NCBI GenBank assembly: GCA_031082225.1 | Contig: JAVHLG010000016.1 | Location: 1-64,000 of the forward strand | Direction of reading: 5' to 3' | Length of the DNA: 64,000 bases | Source of the DNA: Desulfovibrionaceae bacterium | Lineage (GTDB): Bacteria > Desulfobacterota > Desulfovibrionia > Desulfovibrionales > Desulfovibrionaceae | In this document: one piece after another, positions 19,384-28,630 of the stretch | Position numbering within the stretch: position 1 is the stretch's first letter | How the letters are laid out: every line of letters begins with the position of its first letter | Notes under the pieces: model-generated | What the model was told of the DNA's origin: nothing | The model's input: only the letters and a program-made list of their open reading frames with translations | Databases searched by the model: none | Position numbers and translations under genes: made by a program

Positions 19384-20605
19384 GGCGCAACGCCTCCGCA
19401 GGCTTGAGCCCGGCCGCCTGGCGGGCCGGATACAGGGTGGCCAGGAAGCACATGGCCAGGGCCGTGGCCCCCACCACCGCCACATCAAGGAAATCCAGCC
19501 GGATGGGCAGATAATCCATGGGATAGACGTCGCTTGGAATTTTGATGAACTGGTAGCGCCCAAGGGCCCAGCTCACGGGCAGCCCCAGGGCGTAGCCCAG
19601 GGCCGTGCCCACCAGGCCGATGATGGAGCCCTGGAGCATGAACACCCGGCGGATGTTGTCGGCCGTGGCCCCCATGGACATGAGGATGGCGATGTCCTTG
19701 GTCTTTTCCATGACCAGCATGACCAGGGTGGTGATGATGCTGAATGATCCCACCAGCACGATCATGAGCAGGATGATGAACATGGCCGTCTTCTCAAGCT
19801 GCAGGGCCTTGAAGAGGTTGCCGTTCATGTCGATCCAGGTGCGCACGTAGACCGGCATGCCGCCCAGGGTCTCGCGCACCCGCTCCCCGATGGCCCCCAC
19901 GGCGTAGACGTCGTCCACCCGCAGTTCGATGCCCGTCACCAGATCGTGCTTGAATCCCAGCAGCTCCTGGGCTGTCGCCAGATTTACGTAGGCCATGGAG
20001 GTGTCGTATTCGAACATGCCGGAACGGAAGACGCCGCGCACCACGAAGGTTTTGACCTTGGGGGTGAACCCGGCGGCGGACTGCCGTCCCGAGGGCGACA
20101 GGATGTTCACGGCGCTGCCCACGGTGACCCCGGTGCGTTCGGCCAGTTCCTTGCCCAGGATGATGCCCGGGAAGGGGCCTGGCGTGTCCAGGTCGGACAC
20201 CTGGCCCTGCACCATGTCCCTGGGCAGGCTTAAGACCTCTCCGGCCGTGGCCGGGTCGATGCCGCGCAGGATCACGCCCTTGACCCCGCCGGAGCTGCTT
20301 AACATCACCTCGGTGTAAATAAACGGCGTGGCCCCCAGGATCCCCGGGAGGGCGTCGAGCTTTTCGATTTTGGCCCGGTAGTCGCGCATGGCCCCGCCCA
20401 TGACCCCGGCCACCATGTGGGCGTTGACCCCCAGGATCTTGTCCCGCAGGTCCGTGGAAAAGCCGTTCATGACGCCCAGGACCACGATCAGCGCGGCCAC
20501 CCCGAGACCCACCCCGAGGATGGAAATCAGCGAGATGATCGAGATGAACGAGTGCTTGCGCCGGGCCGCCAGATAGCGCAGGGCGATGAACAACTCGAAT
20601 TTCAT
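19376..20605 (-). CDS. lolC: lipoprotein-releasing ABC transporter permease (LolC/E-type)
   Basis: 409-aa permease with one TM helix near the N-terminus (about 22-47, FISIISLISILGVGLGVAALIVVLGVMNG), a large periplasmic domain, and three C-terminal TM helices, as in LolC/LolE. Only one permease gene is present, so the complex is probably the homodimeric LolF-like form; the symbol is therefore nominal. Start ATG at 20605, 2 nt after the lysS stop; the operon runs lysS, lolC/E, lolD, bamA, skp, fabZ. Confidence 0.93.
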   Translation of the reverse strand: MKFELFIALRYLAARRKHSFISIISLISILGVGLGVAALIVVLGVMNGFSTDLRDKILGVNAHMVAGVMGGAMRDYRAKIEKLDALPGILGATPFIYTEVMLSSSGGVKGVILRGIDPATAGEVLSLPRDMVQGQVSDLDTPGPFPGIILGKELAERTGVTVGSAVNILSPSGRQSAAGFTPKVKTFVVRGVFRSGMFEYDTSMAYVNLATAQELLGFKHDLVTGIELRVDDVYAVGAIGERVRETLGGMPVYVRTWIDMNGNLFKALQLEKTAMFIILLMIVLVGSFSIITTLVMLVMEKTKDIAILMSMGATADNIRRVFMLQGSIIGLVGTALGYALGLPVSWALGRYQFIKIPSDVYPMDYLPIRLDFLDVAVVGATALAMCFLATLYPARQAAGLKPAEALRHE

Positions 20606-20607
20606 GA

Positions 20608-22197
20608 TCAGGAGGAGACCTCGGGGCGCAGAAGCGGAAACAGGATGACCTCGCGGATGGAGGACTGGTCGGTCAGGAGCATGACCAGGCGGTCGATGCC
20701 GATGCCCTGTCCGGCAGTCGGCGGCATGCCGTATTCCAGGGCCCGGATGTAATCCTCGTCCATGCGGTGGGCCTCGTCGTCGCCGGCCTCCTTCTCGCGC
20801 ACCTGCTCCTCGAAGCGCAACCGCTGGTCCACGGGGTCGTTGAGCTCGGAAAAGGCGTTGGCCATCTCGCGTCCGGCGATAAACAGCTCGAAGCGGTCGG
20901 TGATGTCCGGATTGTCCCGGTTGCGCCGCGACAGGGGGGAGATGTCCGTGGGGTAGTGGTAGATGAAATGGGGCTGGATGAGCCTGGGCTCGACAAAGAT
21001 GTCGAAGAGCTTGGCCTGCACCTTGCCGAGCTTTTCGCCCTTGAGCACCTTTTCCCCGTTTTTCTCCACATGGGCCTTGGCCGCGTCGAAATCCAGGTAC
21101 ATCTCCGGGGACAGGCCGCCGATCTCCTCCAGGGACTGGTGGAAGGTCATGCGGACCCAGCGGCCGGGCGTCAGGTCGATCTCCCGGCCCTGGTAGTCGA
21201 TGACCGTCTTGCCGCACACCTTTTCTGCGATGCGCGCGAAAAGGGCCTCGGTCAGGTCCATGAGGTCGGTGAAGCGGGCGTAGGCCCAATAGAACTCACA
21301 CATGGTGAATTCCGGGTTGTGCTGGGTGGAGATGCCCTCGTTGCGGAAGTTGCGGCCGATCTCGTAGACCCTGTCGAAGCCGCCCACCACCAGACGCTTT
21401 AAGTACAACTCCGGGGCGATGCGCATGAAAAGGCCCATGTCCAGGGCGTTGTGGTGGGTCTCGAAGGGCTTGGCCGTGGCCCCGCCGGGGACGGCCTGCA
21501 TCATGGGGGTCTCCACCTCGAGAAAGCCGCGCTCGTCGAGGAAGCGGCGCATCTCGCCCACGATCATGGTCCGCTTGCGGAAGATTTCCGAGGTCTTGGG
21601 GGTGACGATGAGGTCCACGTAGCGCTGCCGGTAGCGTGTCTCCACGTCTTTGAGCCCGTGGTACTTCTCGGGCAGGGGCCGGAAGGACTTGGAGAGCAGG
21701 CGTATTTCCGAGCAGTGCAGGGTCAGCTCGCCGGTCTTGGTGCGGAAAAGGGTTCCGGTGACGCCTACGATGTCGCCGATGTCGAATTTCTTGAACCGGG
21801 TGTAGGCCTCGGCCCCCATGTCCTCGCGGGATGCGAAGCACTGGAGCCTTTCGGAGGCGTCCTGGAGGTTGAAGAAGGTGACCTTGCCAAAGGATCGCAG
21901 GGAAACCATGCGCCCGGCGACCACGAAGTCGCGTCCGAGGGCGGCCAGGGCGGTCTCGTCCGCAGAGGAGTAGAGGGCCAGGATGTCCGGCAGGCTGTCG
22001 GCTTTGACGAAGTCGTTGGGATAGATCTCGCATCCCTCGTCAAGGAGCTGGCAGGCCTTGGCGATGCGGTTTTTGAGCACCTCGTTGAGTTCGCCCCCCT
22101 TGTCGAGGGCCTCAAGCAGTGGTCGGAAATCTTCCACCCGGTCGGACTTCACCGGGAGTTTGTATGGCTTGCGCTTGGCGCGGTCGTCGGTACCCAA
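20608..22197 (-). CDS. lysS: lysyl-tRNA synthetase, class II
   Basis: Charges tRNA-Lys. OB-fold anticodon domain about residues 85-190 ([19 protein letters not shown]), catalytic domain with motif 2 ([23 protein letters not shown], quoted in part) and motif 3 ([11 protein letters not shown]). At 529 aa it is slightly longer than E. coli LysS because of an N-terminal stretch to about residue 60. The start appears to be TTG at 22197 with GGAG 9 nt upstream; no better ATG exists in frame before conserved sequence. First gene of the minus-strand operon. Confidence 0.95.
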   Translation of the reverse strand: MGTDDRAKRKPYKLPVKSDRVEDFRPLLEALDKGGELNEVLKNRIAKACQLLDEGCEIYPNDFVKADSLPDILALYSSADETALAALGRDFVVAGRMVSLRSFGKVTFFNLQDASERLQCFASREDMGAEAYTRFKKFDIGDIVGVTGTLFRTKTGELTLHCSEIRLLSKSFRPLPEKYHGLKDVETRYRQRYVDLIVTPKTSEIFRKRTMIVGEMRRFLDERGFLEVETPMMQAVPGGATAKPFETHHNALDMGLFMRIAPELYLKRLVVGGFDRVYEIGRNFRNEGISTQHNPEFTMCEFYWAYARFTDLMDLTEALFARIAEKVCGKTVIDYQGREIDLTPGRWVRMTFHQSLEEIGGLSPEMYLDFDAAKAHVEKNGEKVLKGEKLGKVQAKLFDIFVEPRLIQPHFIYHYPTDISPLSRRNRDNPDITDRFELFIAGREMANAFSELNDPVDQRLRFEEQVREKEAGDDEAHRMDEDYIRALEYGMPPTAGQGIGIDRLVMLLTDQSSIREVILFPLLRPEVSS

Positions 22198-22363
22198 CTT
22201 GCGCGGCTCCAGTGTGTAAACGTGTCGGTCAAGCAGGCTTTGATAGGAGAAATGCGGCGGTCCGTCAAGGAAGGCGGCCGGGAAAAGCGGCCCGGGCGAA
22301 AAATGGGGTTGACGGATCTTGCGCAGCTGGTTTATGAGACTCCCTCGCTTTTGGCGAGTTTGT

Positions 22364-22439
22364 TCCCCGGTAGCTCAACCGGCAGAGCGGGTGGCTGTTA
22401 ACCACTAGGTCGGGTGTTCGAATCACCCCCGGGGAGCCA
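22364..22439 (+). tRNA. tRNA-Asn (anticodon GTT)
   Basis: Full cloverleaf: acceptor TCCCCGG with CCGGGGA, D-arm GCTC/GAGC, anticodon stem GGTGG/CCACT around CTGTTAA (anticodon GTT), T-arm GGGTG TTCGAAT CACCC, discriminator G and an encoded CCA. It is intact. Its last bases are the integration site of the element to the right; the same 12 bases recur at 62602. Confidence 0.97.
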
Positions 22440-22440
22440 G
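22429..22440 (+). other. attL core, 3' end of tRNA-Asn
   Basis: CCGGGGAGCCAG, shared exactly with 62602-62613. The identity between the two sites continues rightwards for 49 bp and beyond because both are left ends of related elements; to the left it stops at once (C versus A), which places the crossover inside or at the edge of this core. Confidence 0.75.
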
Positions 22441-22479
22441 ATTTCAAAACCGTACTTCGAGACGGTTCTTCTTTAAGAG

Positions 22480-22520
22480 AAAGCCCTGGGCATGCATTGC
22501 CTGGGGCTTTCGTCTTTTCT
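22480..22520 (+). terminator. tRNA-Asn terminator carried by the element
   Basis: AAAGCCC pairs with GGGCTTT, continued by TGGGC with GCCTG (two wobbles), loop ATGCATT, followed by CGTCTTTTCT. The second copy at 62653 keeps the stem although the closing pair changes from C-G to T-A and the loop is unrelated. Upstream, AACCGT/ACGGTT (about 22448-22466) forms a smaller hairpin. Confidence 0.7.
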
Positions 22521-22713
22521 GCAAGCATCTGCGCCATGTTGCGCCAGCTGCCTCTCCTTCAACAGGATTCTCCATCCAAAGCCAGTGCGCCAGAGATGCA
22601 AGCGCAACCTTCGATGATCGATTCCGAAATCCCCGCTTTCTCCCCCCTGATTCTCCGATTCTCCGTTTAGCCCGGCGATTAGTTTAACAACCCCGCCGCC
22701 ATTGTAACCCAAG

Positions 22714-22744
22714 CCGACGTTTTCCACGCCCAGCCGGTATGTAT
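22714..22744 (+). promoter_or_regulatory. 31-bp promoter-like motif, copy 1
   Basis: CCGACGTTTTC, 8 bases, GCCGGTATGTAT. Read as GACGTT and TATGTA, the two boxes are 16 bp apart, a promoter-like spacing. Two more copies in this element (29333, 33693) and one in element 2 (62888) keep both boxes and the 8-bp gap while the gap sequence varies. Probably recognised by the element's own sigma-like factor. Confidence 0.6.
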
Positions 22745-22814
22745 GGGGTGAAGGCCGGAACCACTCCGGCCGGAACCATCAGACAGCGCCAGCGGCCGGA
22801 AGCCGGAGCACGTT

Positions 22815-22900
22815 GTGGATGTCGTCCGTATCACCCTGCTCAGGGTGATCAGCGATCCCAACGCGCCCCCGGGCCGTTCGCGCATTCGCTCGACATCCAC
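22815..22900 (+). promoter_or_regulatory. structured leader, copy 1 (paired GTGGATGTCG / CGACATCCAC)
   Basis: Outer arms GTGGATGTCG (22815-22824) and CGACATCCAC (22891-22900), perfect 10 bp, enclose an 8-bp hairpin ATCACCCT/AGGGTGAT (22830-22849). The 3' arm ends 30 nt before the ATG at 22931. The same arms recur before the sigma-like gene (28643/28705) at the same distance from its start. Confidence 0.6.
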
Positions 22901-22930
22901 TATCCCCCGCCGCAGGCCAAGGAGAATCGG

Positions 22931-23173
22931 ATGTCGGACGCAACCTCCCGTACCCTTCCCGCCGAGGAAGCCATCTCAGAGATCGCGACATTGCTTGCCA
23001 GAGGCTATCAACGCCTCCTGCGTGAGGAAGCTTCTCAACTCATTAAATTGAATGACGAATCTTCCGCAGATGGGCTTGCTATTCAGCCGGAACAGAGCGT
23101 TCATGCTCCTGGCGGACAGAGGCACGCCCCTCCCTCCGCCGCAGGAGAATCCAAGCAAGGAGAGGATGCATGA
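22931..23173 (+). CDS. small conserved protein of the integrase module
   Basis: 80-aa protein of unknown function starting MSDATSRTLPAEEAISEI. The first half is predicted helical (EEAISEIATLLARGYQRLLREEASQ); the second half is Pro/Gly-rich and probably disordered. SD AAGGAG is 7 nt before the ATG. The last four bases overlap the DUF2924 gene (ATGA). An almost identical copy leads the integrase module of element 2 (63105), so it belongs to that module. A small DNA-binding or regulatory role is only a guess. Confidence 0.75.
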   Translation: MSDATSRTLPAEEAISEIATLLARGYQRLLREEASQLIKLNDESSADGLAIQPEQSVHAPGGQRHAPPSAAGESKQGEDA

Positions 23174-23691
23174 ACCCAGAGACGTACAAGGAGGTCCAAA
23201 GCCTCGAGCGAATGACCGTGGGCGAGTTGAAGGAGAAGTACCTCGATGTCTTCGGCGAGGAGACCCGCTCCAACAACAAGCCTTTCCTGAAAAAGCGCAT
23301 CGCCTGGCGCATTCAGGCTCTTGCCGGGGGTGACCTTTCAGAGCGAGCTCGCAAGCGGGCCAAGGAGCTGGCCCGGGACGCCGACCTCAGAATGCGCGCC
23401 CCACGCGATCCTGTGAAGCCCGGCTCGGCCGAGGCCCGAGCGCGATCGGTCAAAAGCCGCTTGTCCTCAGCCCATGATCCCAGAGTGCCCCTCCCCGGCG
23501 TGCTCCTTCACCGGGAATACAAAGGGCGGGACATCGTGGTCAGGGTGCTGGACGAGGGTTTCGAGTTCGAGGATCGCCGGTACACGTCGCTCACGGCCAT
23601 TGCCCGCGAGGTGACCGGCGGCAAATGGAACGGCTTCGTTTTCTTCGGTCTGAACAAGGCCGCCACGAAGAAAAACAAGGGGCGTAAATGA
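23170..23691 (+). CDS. DUF2924 domain protein
   Basis: 173-aa protein with the family's opening MTVGELKEKYLDVFGEE and KPFLKKRIAWRIQALA, and a C-terminal half HREYKGRDIVVRVLDEGFEF...YTSLTAIAREVTGGKWNG(F)FFG, the DUF2924 signature. It is basic and predicted to bind DNA. DUF2924 proteins are encoded next to large serine recombinases in proteobacterial elements, so it probably assists integration. It overlaps both neighbours by 4 nt. Confidence 0.9.
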   Translation: MNPETYKEVQSLERMTVGELKEKYLDVFGEETRSNNKPFLKKRIAWRIQALAGGDLSERARKRAKELARDADLRMRAPRDPVKPGSAEARARSVKSRLSSAHDPRVPLPGVLLHREYKGRDIVVRVLDEGFEFEDRRYTSLTAIAREVTGGKWNGFVFFGLNKAATKKNKGRK

Positions 23692-25247
23692 CCACTTCCG
23701 CCAAAACAGATTCAGGTGCAATCCGCTGCGCCATCTACACCCGCAAGTCCACCGACGAGGGATTGGAGCAGGAGTTCAACACCCTGGACGCCCAGCGGGA
23801 GTCGGCCGAGGCCTATATTGCCAGTCAGCGCCACGAGGGCTGGACATGCCTGCCGGATCGATACGATGACGGCGGCTTCTCCGGCGGCAACCTGGAGCGC
23901 CCCGCGCTCAAGCGCCTCATGGCGGACATCGAGGCCGGCGGCATTGATTGCGTCGTGGTCTACAAGGTGGACCGCCTCAGCCGATCCCTGCTCGACTTCT
24001 CGCGCCTCATGGAAATCTTCGATCGCCACGGCGTGAGTTTCGTCTCGGTCACACAGCAATTCAACACCACCCATTCCATGGGCCGGCTGACCCTGAACAT
24101 TCTGCTCTCCTTCGCCCAGTTCGAACGCGAAATCATCGCCGAGCGGACCAAGGACAAGATGTGGGCCGCGCGCAGAAAAGGTAAATGGGTCGGCGGCATG
24201 CCTGTCCTGGGCTACGACGTGGCCGAGGGCGGCGGCCGGCTGGAGGTCAACGAGGACGAAGCCGCACGAGTCAGGGCGATCTTCCAGCTCTACCTGGAAC
24301 TGGAGTCGCTACTCCCCTCGGCGCAGGAGCTTGAGCGCCGAGGCTGGAACAACAAGCGTTGGGTCACGCGCAAGGGCAAGGAGCGCGGCGGGAAGCCGTT
24401 CAACAAGAGCACGCTCTTCCGACTGCTGACCAATCCCATCTACACGGGCAAGGTGGTGTTCCAGGGGACCACCTACGAGGGCGAGCACGAAGCCATCGTG
24501 GACATGGAGACTTGGAAGAGGGTCCAGGCAATTCTTCGGCGCAATCGCCTCAACGGCGGCACCCTCGTCCGTAACAAGTACGGCGCGCTGCTCAAGGGGT
24601 TGATCTTCTGCACACCCTGCGGCACGGGGATGACGCACTCCTGCGCCAATAAAAAGAACGGCAAGAGTTACCGATATTACGTCTGCCAGACCGCCCAGCA
24701 GCGAGGGTGGGCGAAATGCCCCACGAAATCCGTCAACGCCTACGACATTGAGAGCGCGGTTGTGCAGCATATCAAGGGGTTGGGCACCAACCCGGCGGTC
24801 CTGTCGACCACACTCACCAAGGCCACGGAGCAAGCCGAAGCCCGCCTGCATGAGCTGGAGATGGAACGGAAAGCATCGGAGCGGGAACTCAAGCGGCTCC
24901 ATGCCCAGGTCCGAAAACTCCTGGGCGGCACGTTACCGGCCGGGGCCTTGGAAATAGCGACCGACCGCCTGGCGGACTTGCAGGAGCGGATTCGCACCAC
25001 CGAGCAGCGCATGACGGCCATCCAAGAGGAGATCATCGTGCTGGGCAAAACGACCGTCAAAGAGAAAGACCTGACGCAGGCATTGGCGGACTTTGACGAG
25101 GTGTGGAACTCGCTGTCCTCCAAGGAGCAGGCGAAGATCATCCATCTTCTCGTCGAACGAGTGGGGTTCGACGGCCGGGACCAGTCGGTCACCGTGACCT
25201 TCAGGAGCGAGGGGCTCAAGCAATTGTGCCAGAGGACGGCCGCCTGA
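23688..25247 (+). CDS. large serine recombinase (integrase)
   Basis: 519-aa site-specific recombinase. Catalytic domain residues 1-150 with nucleophile Ser21 (IYTRKSTDEGL) and the DRLSRSLLDF / TTHSMGRLTLNILLSFAQFERE segments; recombinase domain about 160-270 (LGYDVAEGGGRL...NPIYTGK); Zn-ribbon with CTPCG...YYVC...KCP (about 305-345); then a coiled coil (EQAEARLHELEMERKASEREL) typical of the family. Expected to integrate and, with a directionality factor, excise the element at the tRNA-Asn end. A tRNA target is unusual for serine integrases. Confidence 0.95.
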   Translation: MTTSAKTDSGAIRCAIYTRKSTDEGLEQEFNTLDAQRESAEAYIASQRHEGWTCLPDRYDDGGFSGGNLERPALKRLMADIEAGGIDCVVVYKVDRLSRSLLDFSRLMEIFDRHGVSFVSVTQQFNTTHSMGRLTLNILLSFAQFEREIIAERTKDKMWAARRKGKWVGGMPVLGYDVAEGGGRLEVNEDEAARVRAIFQLYLELESLLPSAQELERRGWNNKRWVTRKGKERGGKPFNKSTLFRLLTNPIYTGKVVFQGTTYEGEHEAIVDMETWKRVQAILRRNRLNGGTLVRNKYGALLKGLIFCTPCGTGMTHSCANKKNGKSYRYYVCQTAQQRGWAKCPTKSVNAYDIESAVVQHIKGLGTNPAVLSTTLTKATEQAEARLHELEMERKASERELKRLHAQVRKLLGGTLPAGALEIATDRLADLQERIRTTEQRMTAIQEEIIVLGKTTVKEKDLTQALADFDEVWNSLSSKEQAKIIHLLVERVGFDGRDQSVTVTFRSEGLKQLCQRTAA

Positions 25248-25269
25248 ACGAAGAGGAGGACAATTTCGA

Positions 25270-25692
25270 ATGGATGAAACGAAGCTTGAAGTCCGCTTCA
25301 CACTAGCCCCCAGGCGGGCTACGCACGGCTCACGCCAGGGAGTGGGCCAACAGCAGGATCAACAAACATCACCGGGAAGGGTTCCACGGGTCTCCCGGCT
25401 GCTGGCCCTGGCCATGCGCTTCCAGGACATGGTCGACCGGGGTGAGGTGAGCGATTTCGCCGATCTGGCCCGACTCGGATACGTGACCCGCGCCCGGATC
25501 ACCCAGATCATGGACCTCACCCTTCTGGCTCCCGATATTCAGGAGGAAATCCTTTTCCTGCCCCAGACAACCGCAGGCCGCGATCCCATCAAGGAAAAGG
25601 AAGTCCGAGCCATCGCCGCCATTCCACACTGGTATCGGCAGCGGAAGGTCTGGAGCACTGTTCGCGAATCAGCGTCACTTCCTCTGCCCTGA
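25270..25692 (+). CDS. HTH protein following the recombinase, candidate directionality factor
   Basis: 140-aa basic protein. About residues 55-85 (VSDFADLARLGYVTRARITQIMDLTLLAPD) look like a ParB/HTH-type helix-turn-helix, followed by IQEEILFLPQ. Proteins of this kind commonly follow serine recombinases in DUF2924 modules. Position and size fit a recombination directionality factor or a regulator of the integrase; this is inferred. SD GAGGAGG precedes the ATG 22 nt after the recombinase stop. Confidence 0.7.
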   Translation: MDETKLEVRFTLAPRRATHGSRQGVGQQQDQQTSPGRVPRVSRLLALAMRFQDMVDRGEVSDFADLARLGYVTRARITQIMDLTLLAPDIQEEILFLPQTTAGRDPIKEKEVRAIAAIPHWYRQRKVWSTVRESASLPLP

Positions 25693-25854
25693 AAAGGGCA
25701 AAATCCTTTCTTGTACTCAGCTGCTCTTGTATTGGGAAAACGTTTTGGGCTATGAAGAGGCCGTAGACATTCTGCCTACGAACGGACTTTCAGTCATCAT
25801 GCAACAGTATCCGTTCCCGCTCGGCCATCGAGATCAGACCTGGAGGGCAGACCT

Positions 25855-27048
25855 ATGGCGACACTCAATTTCAAGCGGTTCTCACATGTCAACGATCTGA
25901 AAGCCATTCATCACGACTCGCTGGTCAGATTCCTGGCTCCGCACGCGGCATATCTCGGTGCAAAAGGATTTACTCTTCCCTCGGAAGGCTCGTCCGACGG
26001 CTTCGACTACGAGGCGTTGACGAGTCTTTTTCTTTCCACGGACGACATGCCCCAGGACCTCGTCGAGGCGCTGTATCAAGTCAACGAGATGGCGACACCA
26101 GAGGGAATGCAGGATATTCTGGAACGCTGCGAGGATGCGGGTGTAGACCTTGTCCTTGGAGAAGAACCAGCACCCACGGATGTTGCCGTACAAGCCTGGC
26201 TCCAGGCTCCCGAGATATTCGAAAGAGCGCACAACGAATATCAGCTGGACAGACCTCGCAGTTTCGAAAGCTTCTTCAATCCTGACAGTAACAGCGTCCC
26301 TGTAATTAAAGTCCCATCCGCCGTCACGCTGAAAGGCATGGAGGCCGCGCTTACAGAATGGTTCGACAGAAAAAAGTGCGGCAAAACAGTCACAATTCTT
26401 CCTTTTGAACGCGATGACGGCCTCTGGTTCCTCGTTCGACGGGGAGAGCCAATCAAACGCCAAGGGGCCGTGCTCGACGGCAAATCGGGTAGCGTCGTCT
26501 ACCGCCCGGAAAAACATGATGTGCTGGTATATACACCGGCCCTGGCGGAACTTCGCATCAGTCCCGTGACCAAGAAGGAGCGCGAGCTCTATCTGCGTGT
26601 ATTCGGCAAGCATCTGTTCGAGGATGACGAGTTCTTTTCCGAGCGCGGCAAGTACACCTTGGAACCCCTTCGCCGAGACGGTGAGGACTCCCTGGTCTGC
26701 TCCGACATCGAAGGGCTGGACGATATCGTGCTCCAGGAAGTACGCATCAAATGGGGTGGGCAACACAAGGAATTCGAAACCCGGCGTGCCGAGGACCTCT
26801 TCGCCGCCTATGAGGCCAGGGAAAAGGAGTTGCCGAGACACGCTCCGCTTGTTCTGGCCAAGTTCAGAGTCACCTTCGCCAATACGAAAAAGACGAGGGT
26901 ATTGGTCATCTATCCGCCCAACAAGATCAACATCAAGCGCCACGACGACAGCACCGTGCTGGACGCCTGGATGGCCAAACGTGGCTTCATCCTGAACCAG
27001 ACATCCGAGGAGGACGTCGAGAACGATGTCAGCGTGGCGTGCTCTTGA
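25855..27048 (+). CDS. unrecognised 397-aa protein, first of a two-gene unit
   Basis: I do not recognise this protein. It is soluble, acidic and without membrane segments or signal peptide. It starts MATLNFKRFSHVNDLKAIHHDSLVRFLAPH and contains no NTP-binding or nuclease motif I can identify. The central part (about 160-260) reads like a compact alpha/beta domain (TVTILPFERDDGLWFLVRRGEP). SD GGAGGG precedes the ATG. Its 3' end overlaps the next gene by 23 nt, so the two are translationally coupled. Its place between the integrase and the replication genes is typical of cargo or defence genes. Confidence 0.7.
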   Translation: MATLNFKRFSHVNDLKAIHHDSLVRFLAPHAAYLGAKGFTLPSEGSSDGFDYEALTSLFLSTDDMPQDLVEALYQVNEMATPEGMQDILERCEDAGVDLVLGEEPAPTDVAVQAWLQAPEIFERAHNEYQLDRPRSFESFFNPDSNSVPVIKVPSAVTLKGMEAALTEWFDRKKCGKTVTILPFERDDGLWFLVRRGEPIKRQGAVLDGKSGSVVYRPEKHDVLVYTPALAELRISPVTKKERELYLRVFGKHLFEDDEFFSERGKYTLEPLRRDGEDSLVCSDIEGLDDIVLQEVRIKWGGQHKEFETRRAEDLFAAYEAREKELPRHAPLVLAKFRVTFANTKKTRVLVIYPPNKINIKRHDDSTVLDAWMAKRGFILNQTSEEDVENDVSVACS

Positions 27049-28066
27049 GGAGGTTTCCGGCCTCGCTTTGGCCGCGATGGACTGGCGACGAAGTTACGGT
27101 CTGAATCTGGCCGCTCTCGGCCGCTACCTCCGCCCCACCAACGATTTAGCCGAGTCCCTTGACTGCCCCGCTACACCCGGTGGTCTGCACACGGTCGTGC
27201 ACCACGGGCCTGGGGACATCGTCGGGGTTTGCGATCATTGCCCCACAGAAAAGCTTTCCAAAGCCGACATCGTTATCCAACGCCTCGATGTACAATCTCT
27301 GTGTAAGGACATCGCGACGGCGCTCGGTCTTTCGTCCGGCTTTGAAATCCCGGCTCCCGGCCACTATTTCATCGGCGAACTCGTCCCGAGCCCCGGCTCG
27401 CGGCACGGCGTCCACCTCTGTTGCTCCAACGCCCCTGCACAATTAGAAGACGCCATGTTCCGCCTGACGGGCAACGGCAAACAGGGGTTCATTTTTTTGA
27501 CCCCGACCAGCCGCTTTTGGACCACGACGCTACGGGATTCCATCGAGACGGCGACAGCACACCTCATGTCTCTCGAGGAAGTACTCGACCTGCACGCCAA
27601 GAGCTTCTCGGCATCAGTCGGCTGGCGCTCCTTTCTCGACACCCTTGTCCCCAGGACCACCACGAAAGCGCCTCCCAAGACATTCCCCACGCCGCAGGGG
27701 GCCAGGTGGAACGAGTTGGCCATTCGGTTTCTTACCGGTGACACTGCATCTGTCACCATCAGAGATGCCAGACTCCGGGTGAGTTATACAGACATGGGCA
27801 TGGCCAGGAGCGACAACGCCAACCGCAGTGTCCAGTGGGAGATGCTGGAGAAGTTCGCCGAGGGCAACGGATACTATGAACCGAAACACCAGGCCCGCAA
27901 GGAACGGGAAAAGCAGCAGGTTTCACGGCTTGGGCGGGCTCTGAAAGTCTATTTCAAAATCGACGGCGAGCCCATAGTTCGAGACGGTCAGGGCTGGAAG
28001 ACGGCCTTTGTCATCCGGCCCGAGGGGTGGGAGGAACCAGAGGAGGAATCCTGGCAAGATCTGTGA
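27026..28066 (+). CDS. unrecognised 346-aa protein, second of the two-gene unit
   Basis: No family recognised. MSAWRALEEVSGLALAAMDWRRSYGLN opens the protein; a possible metal site is VCDHCP near residue 68, with further Cys in LCCSNAP (about 130). The middle (GKQGFIFLTPTSRFW) resembles a beta-rich core, and the C-terminus is charged and basic. SD GAGGAGGAC lies inside the upstream gene. Together with the 397-aa partner it forms an isolated two-gene operon followed by an AT-rich 208-bp gap. Confidence 0.7.
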   Translation: MSAWRALEEVSGLALAAMDWRRSYGLNLAALGRYLRPTNDLAESLDCPATPGGLHTVVHHGPGDIVGVCDHCPTEKLSKADIVIQRLDVQSLCKDIATALGLSSGFEIPAPGHYFIGELVPSPGSRHGVHLCCSNAPAQLEDAMFRLTGNGKQGFIFLTPTSRFWTTTLRDSIETATAHLMSLEEVLDLHAKSFSASVGWRSFLDTLVPRTTTKAPPKTFPTPQGARWNELAIRFLTGDTASVTIRDARLRVSYTDMGMARSDNANRSVQWEMLEKFAEGNGYYEPKHQARKEREKQQVSRLGRALKVYFKIDGEPIVRDGQGWKTAFVIRPEGWEEPEEESWQDL

Positions 28067-28274
28067 CACGTCACGAAGCCTCTTTTGAAAAGCCAACATT
28101 TTTTCTTAAATCAACATCCTGCATTTTAAGTAATTTTCAGTTAGCCCTCCCATTTTTTTCGTGTCCCTGTGACATGTCGCGGGAAGGGGATAAGGCTCGG
28201 CCATTGATCCCCTTAAGCGCCTGAAGGCCTCGCCGGGCCCCGTCTTCAGGCGCAACTCCGAAAGGAGACGCGAC

Positions 28275-28586
28275 ATGAACGCATCCTCCCTCTCCCCGGC
28301 CCGGCGACGGCTTCTGCTTCGCCTCCAGACCATCAACTTCGGCCGCATCGAAGACCTCCGCCTCCAGAACGGCGAACCGGTGCTCGAAACGGCCACCACC
28401 GTCCGCGAGATCAAGTTCGGCGGGGACAATGCTCCACGTCCCGAAGCAGATCTCACGGACTTCCAGCTCAAGACCCAGGTCATCGAGCTCTTTTCCCATT
28501 TTGACCGCATCCGCGACGGCGTGGTGCGTCTGCTCGAGGTCAAGCACGGCCTGCCCTTCAAGATGAATGTGGAAGACGCCGCCTAG
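28275..28586 (+). CDS. small element protein, unknown
   Basis: 103-aa protein (MNASSLSPARRRLLLRLQTINFGRIEDLRLQNGEPVLE). The motif RRLLLRLQTINFGRIEDLRLQNGEPV looks like an early phage protein N-terminal to a small beta domain; no function assigned. Good SD (GAAAGGAG). It is followed by a terminator-like structure and the sigma-like gene. Confidence 0.65.
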   Translation: MNASSLSPARRRLLLRLQTINFGRIEDLRLQNGEPVLETATTVREIKFGGDNAPRPEADLTDFQLKTQVIELFSHFDRIRDGVVRLLEVKHGLPFKMNVEDAA

Positions 28587-28630
28587 CTGAGGCGGTTCAG
28601 CAACACACCAGACAATCGACTGGCCGCGAA

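Larger units (their letters stand above)
22521..22930. other. gene-free left end of element 1
   Basis: This 410-bp stretch holds the promoter-like motif (22714-22744), a hairpin GGCCGGA/TCCGGCC (22753-22771) and the paired leader (22815-22900), all listed separately. Its copy at 62694-63104 in element 2 is nearly identical. I see no protein gene. Confidence 0.6.
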
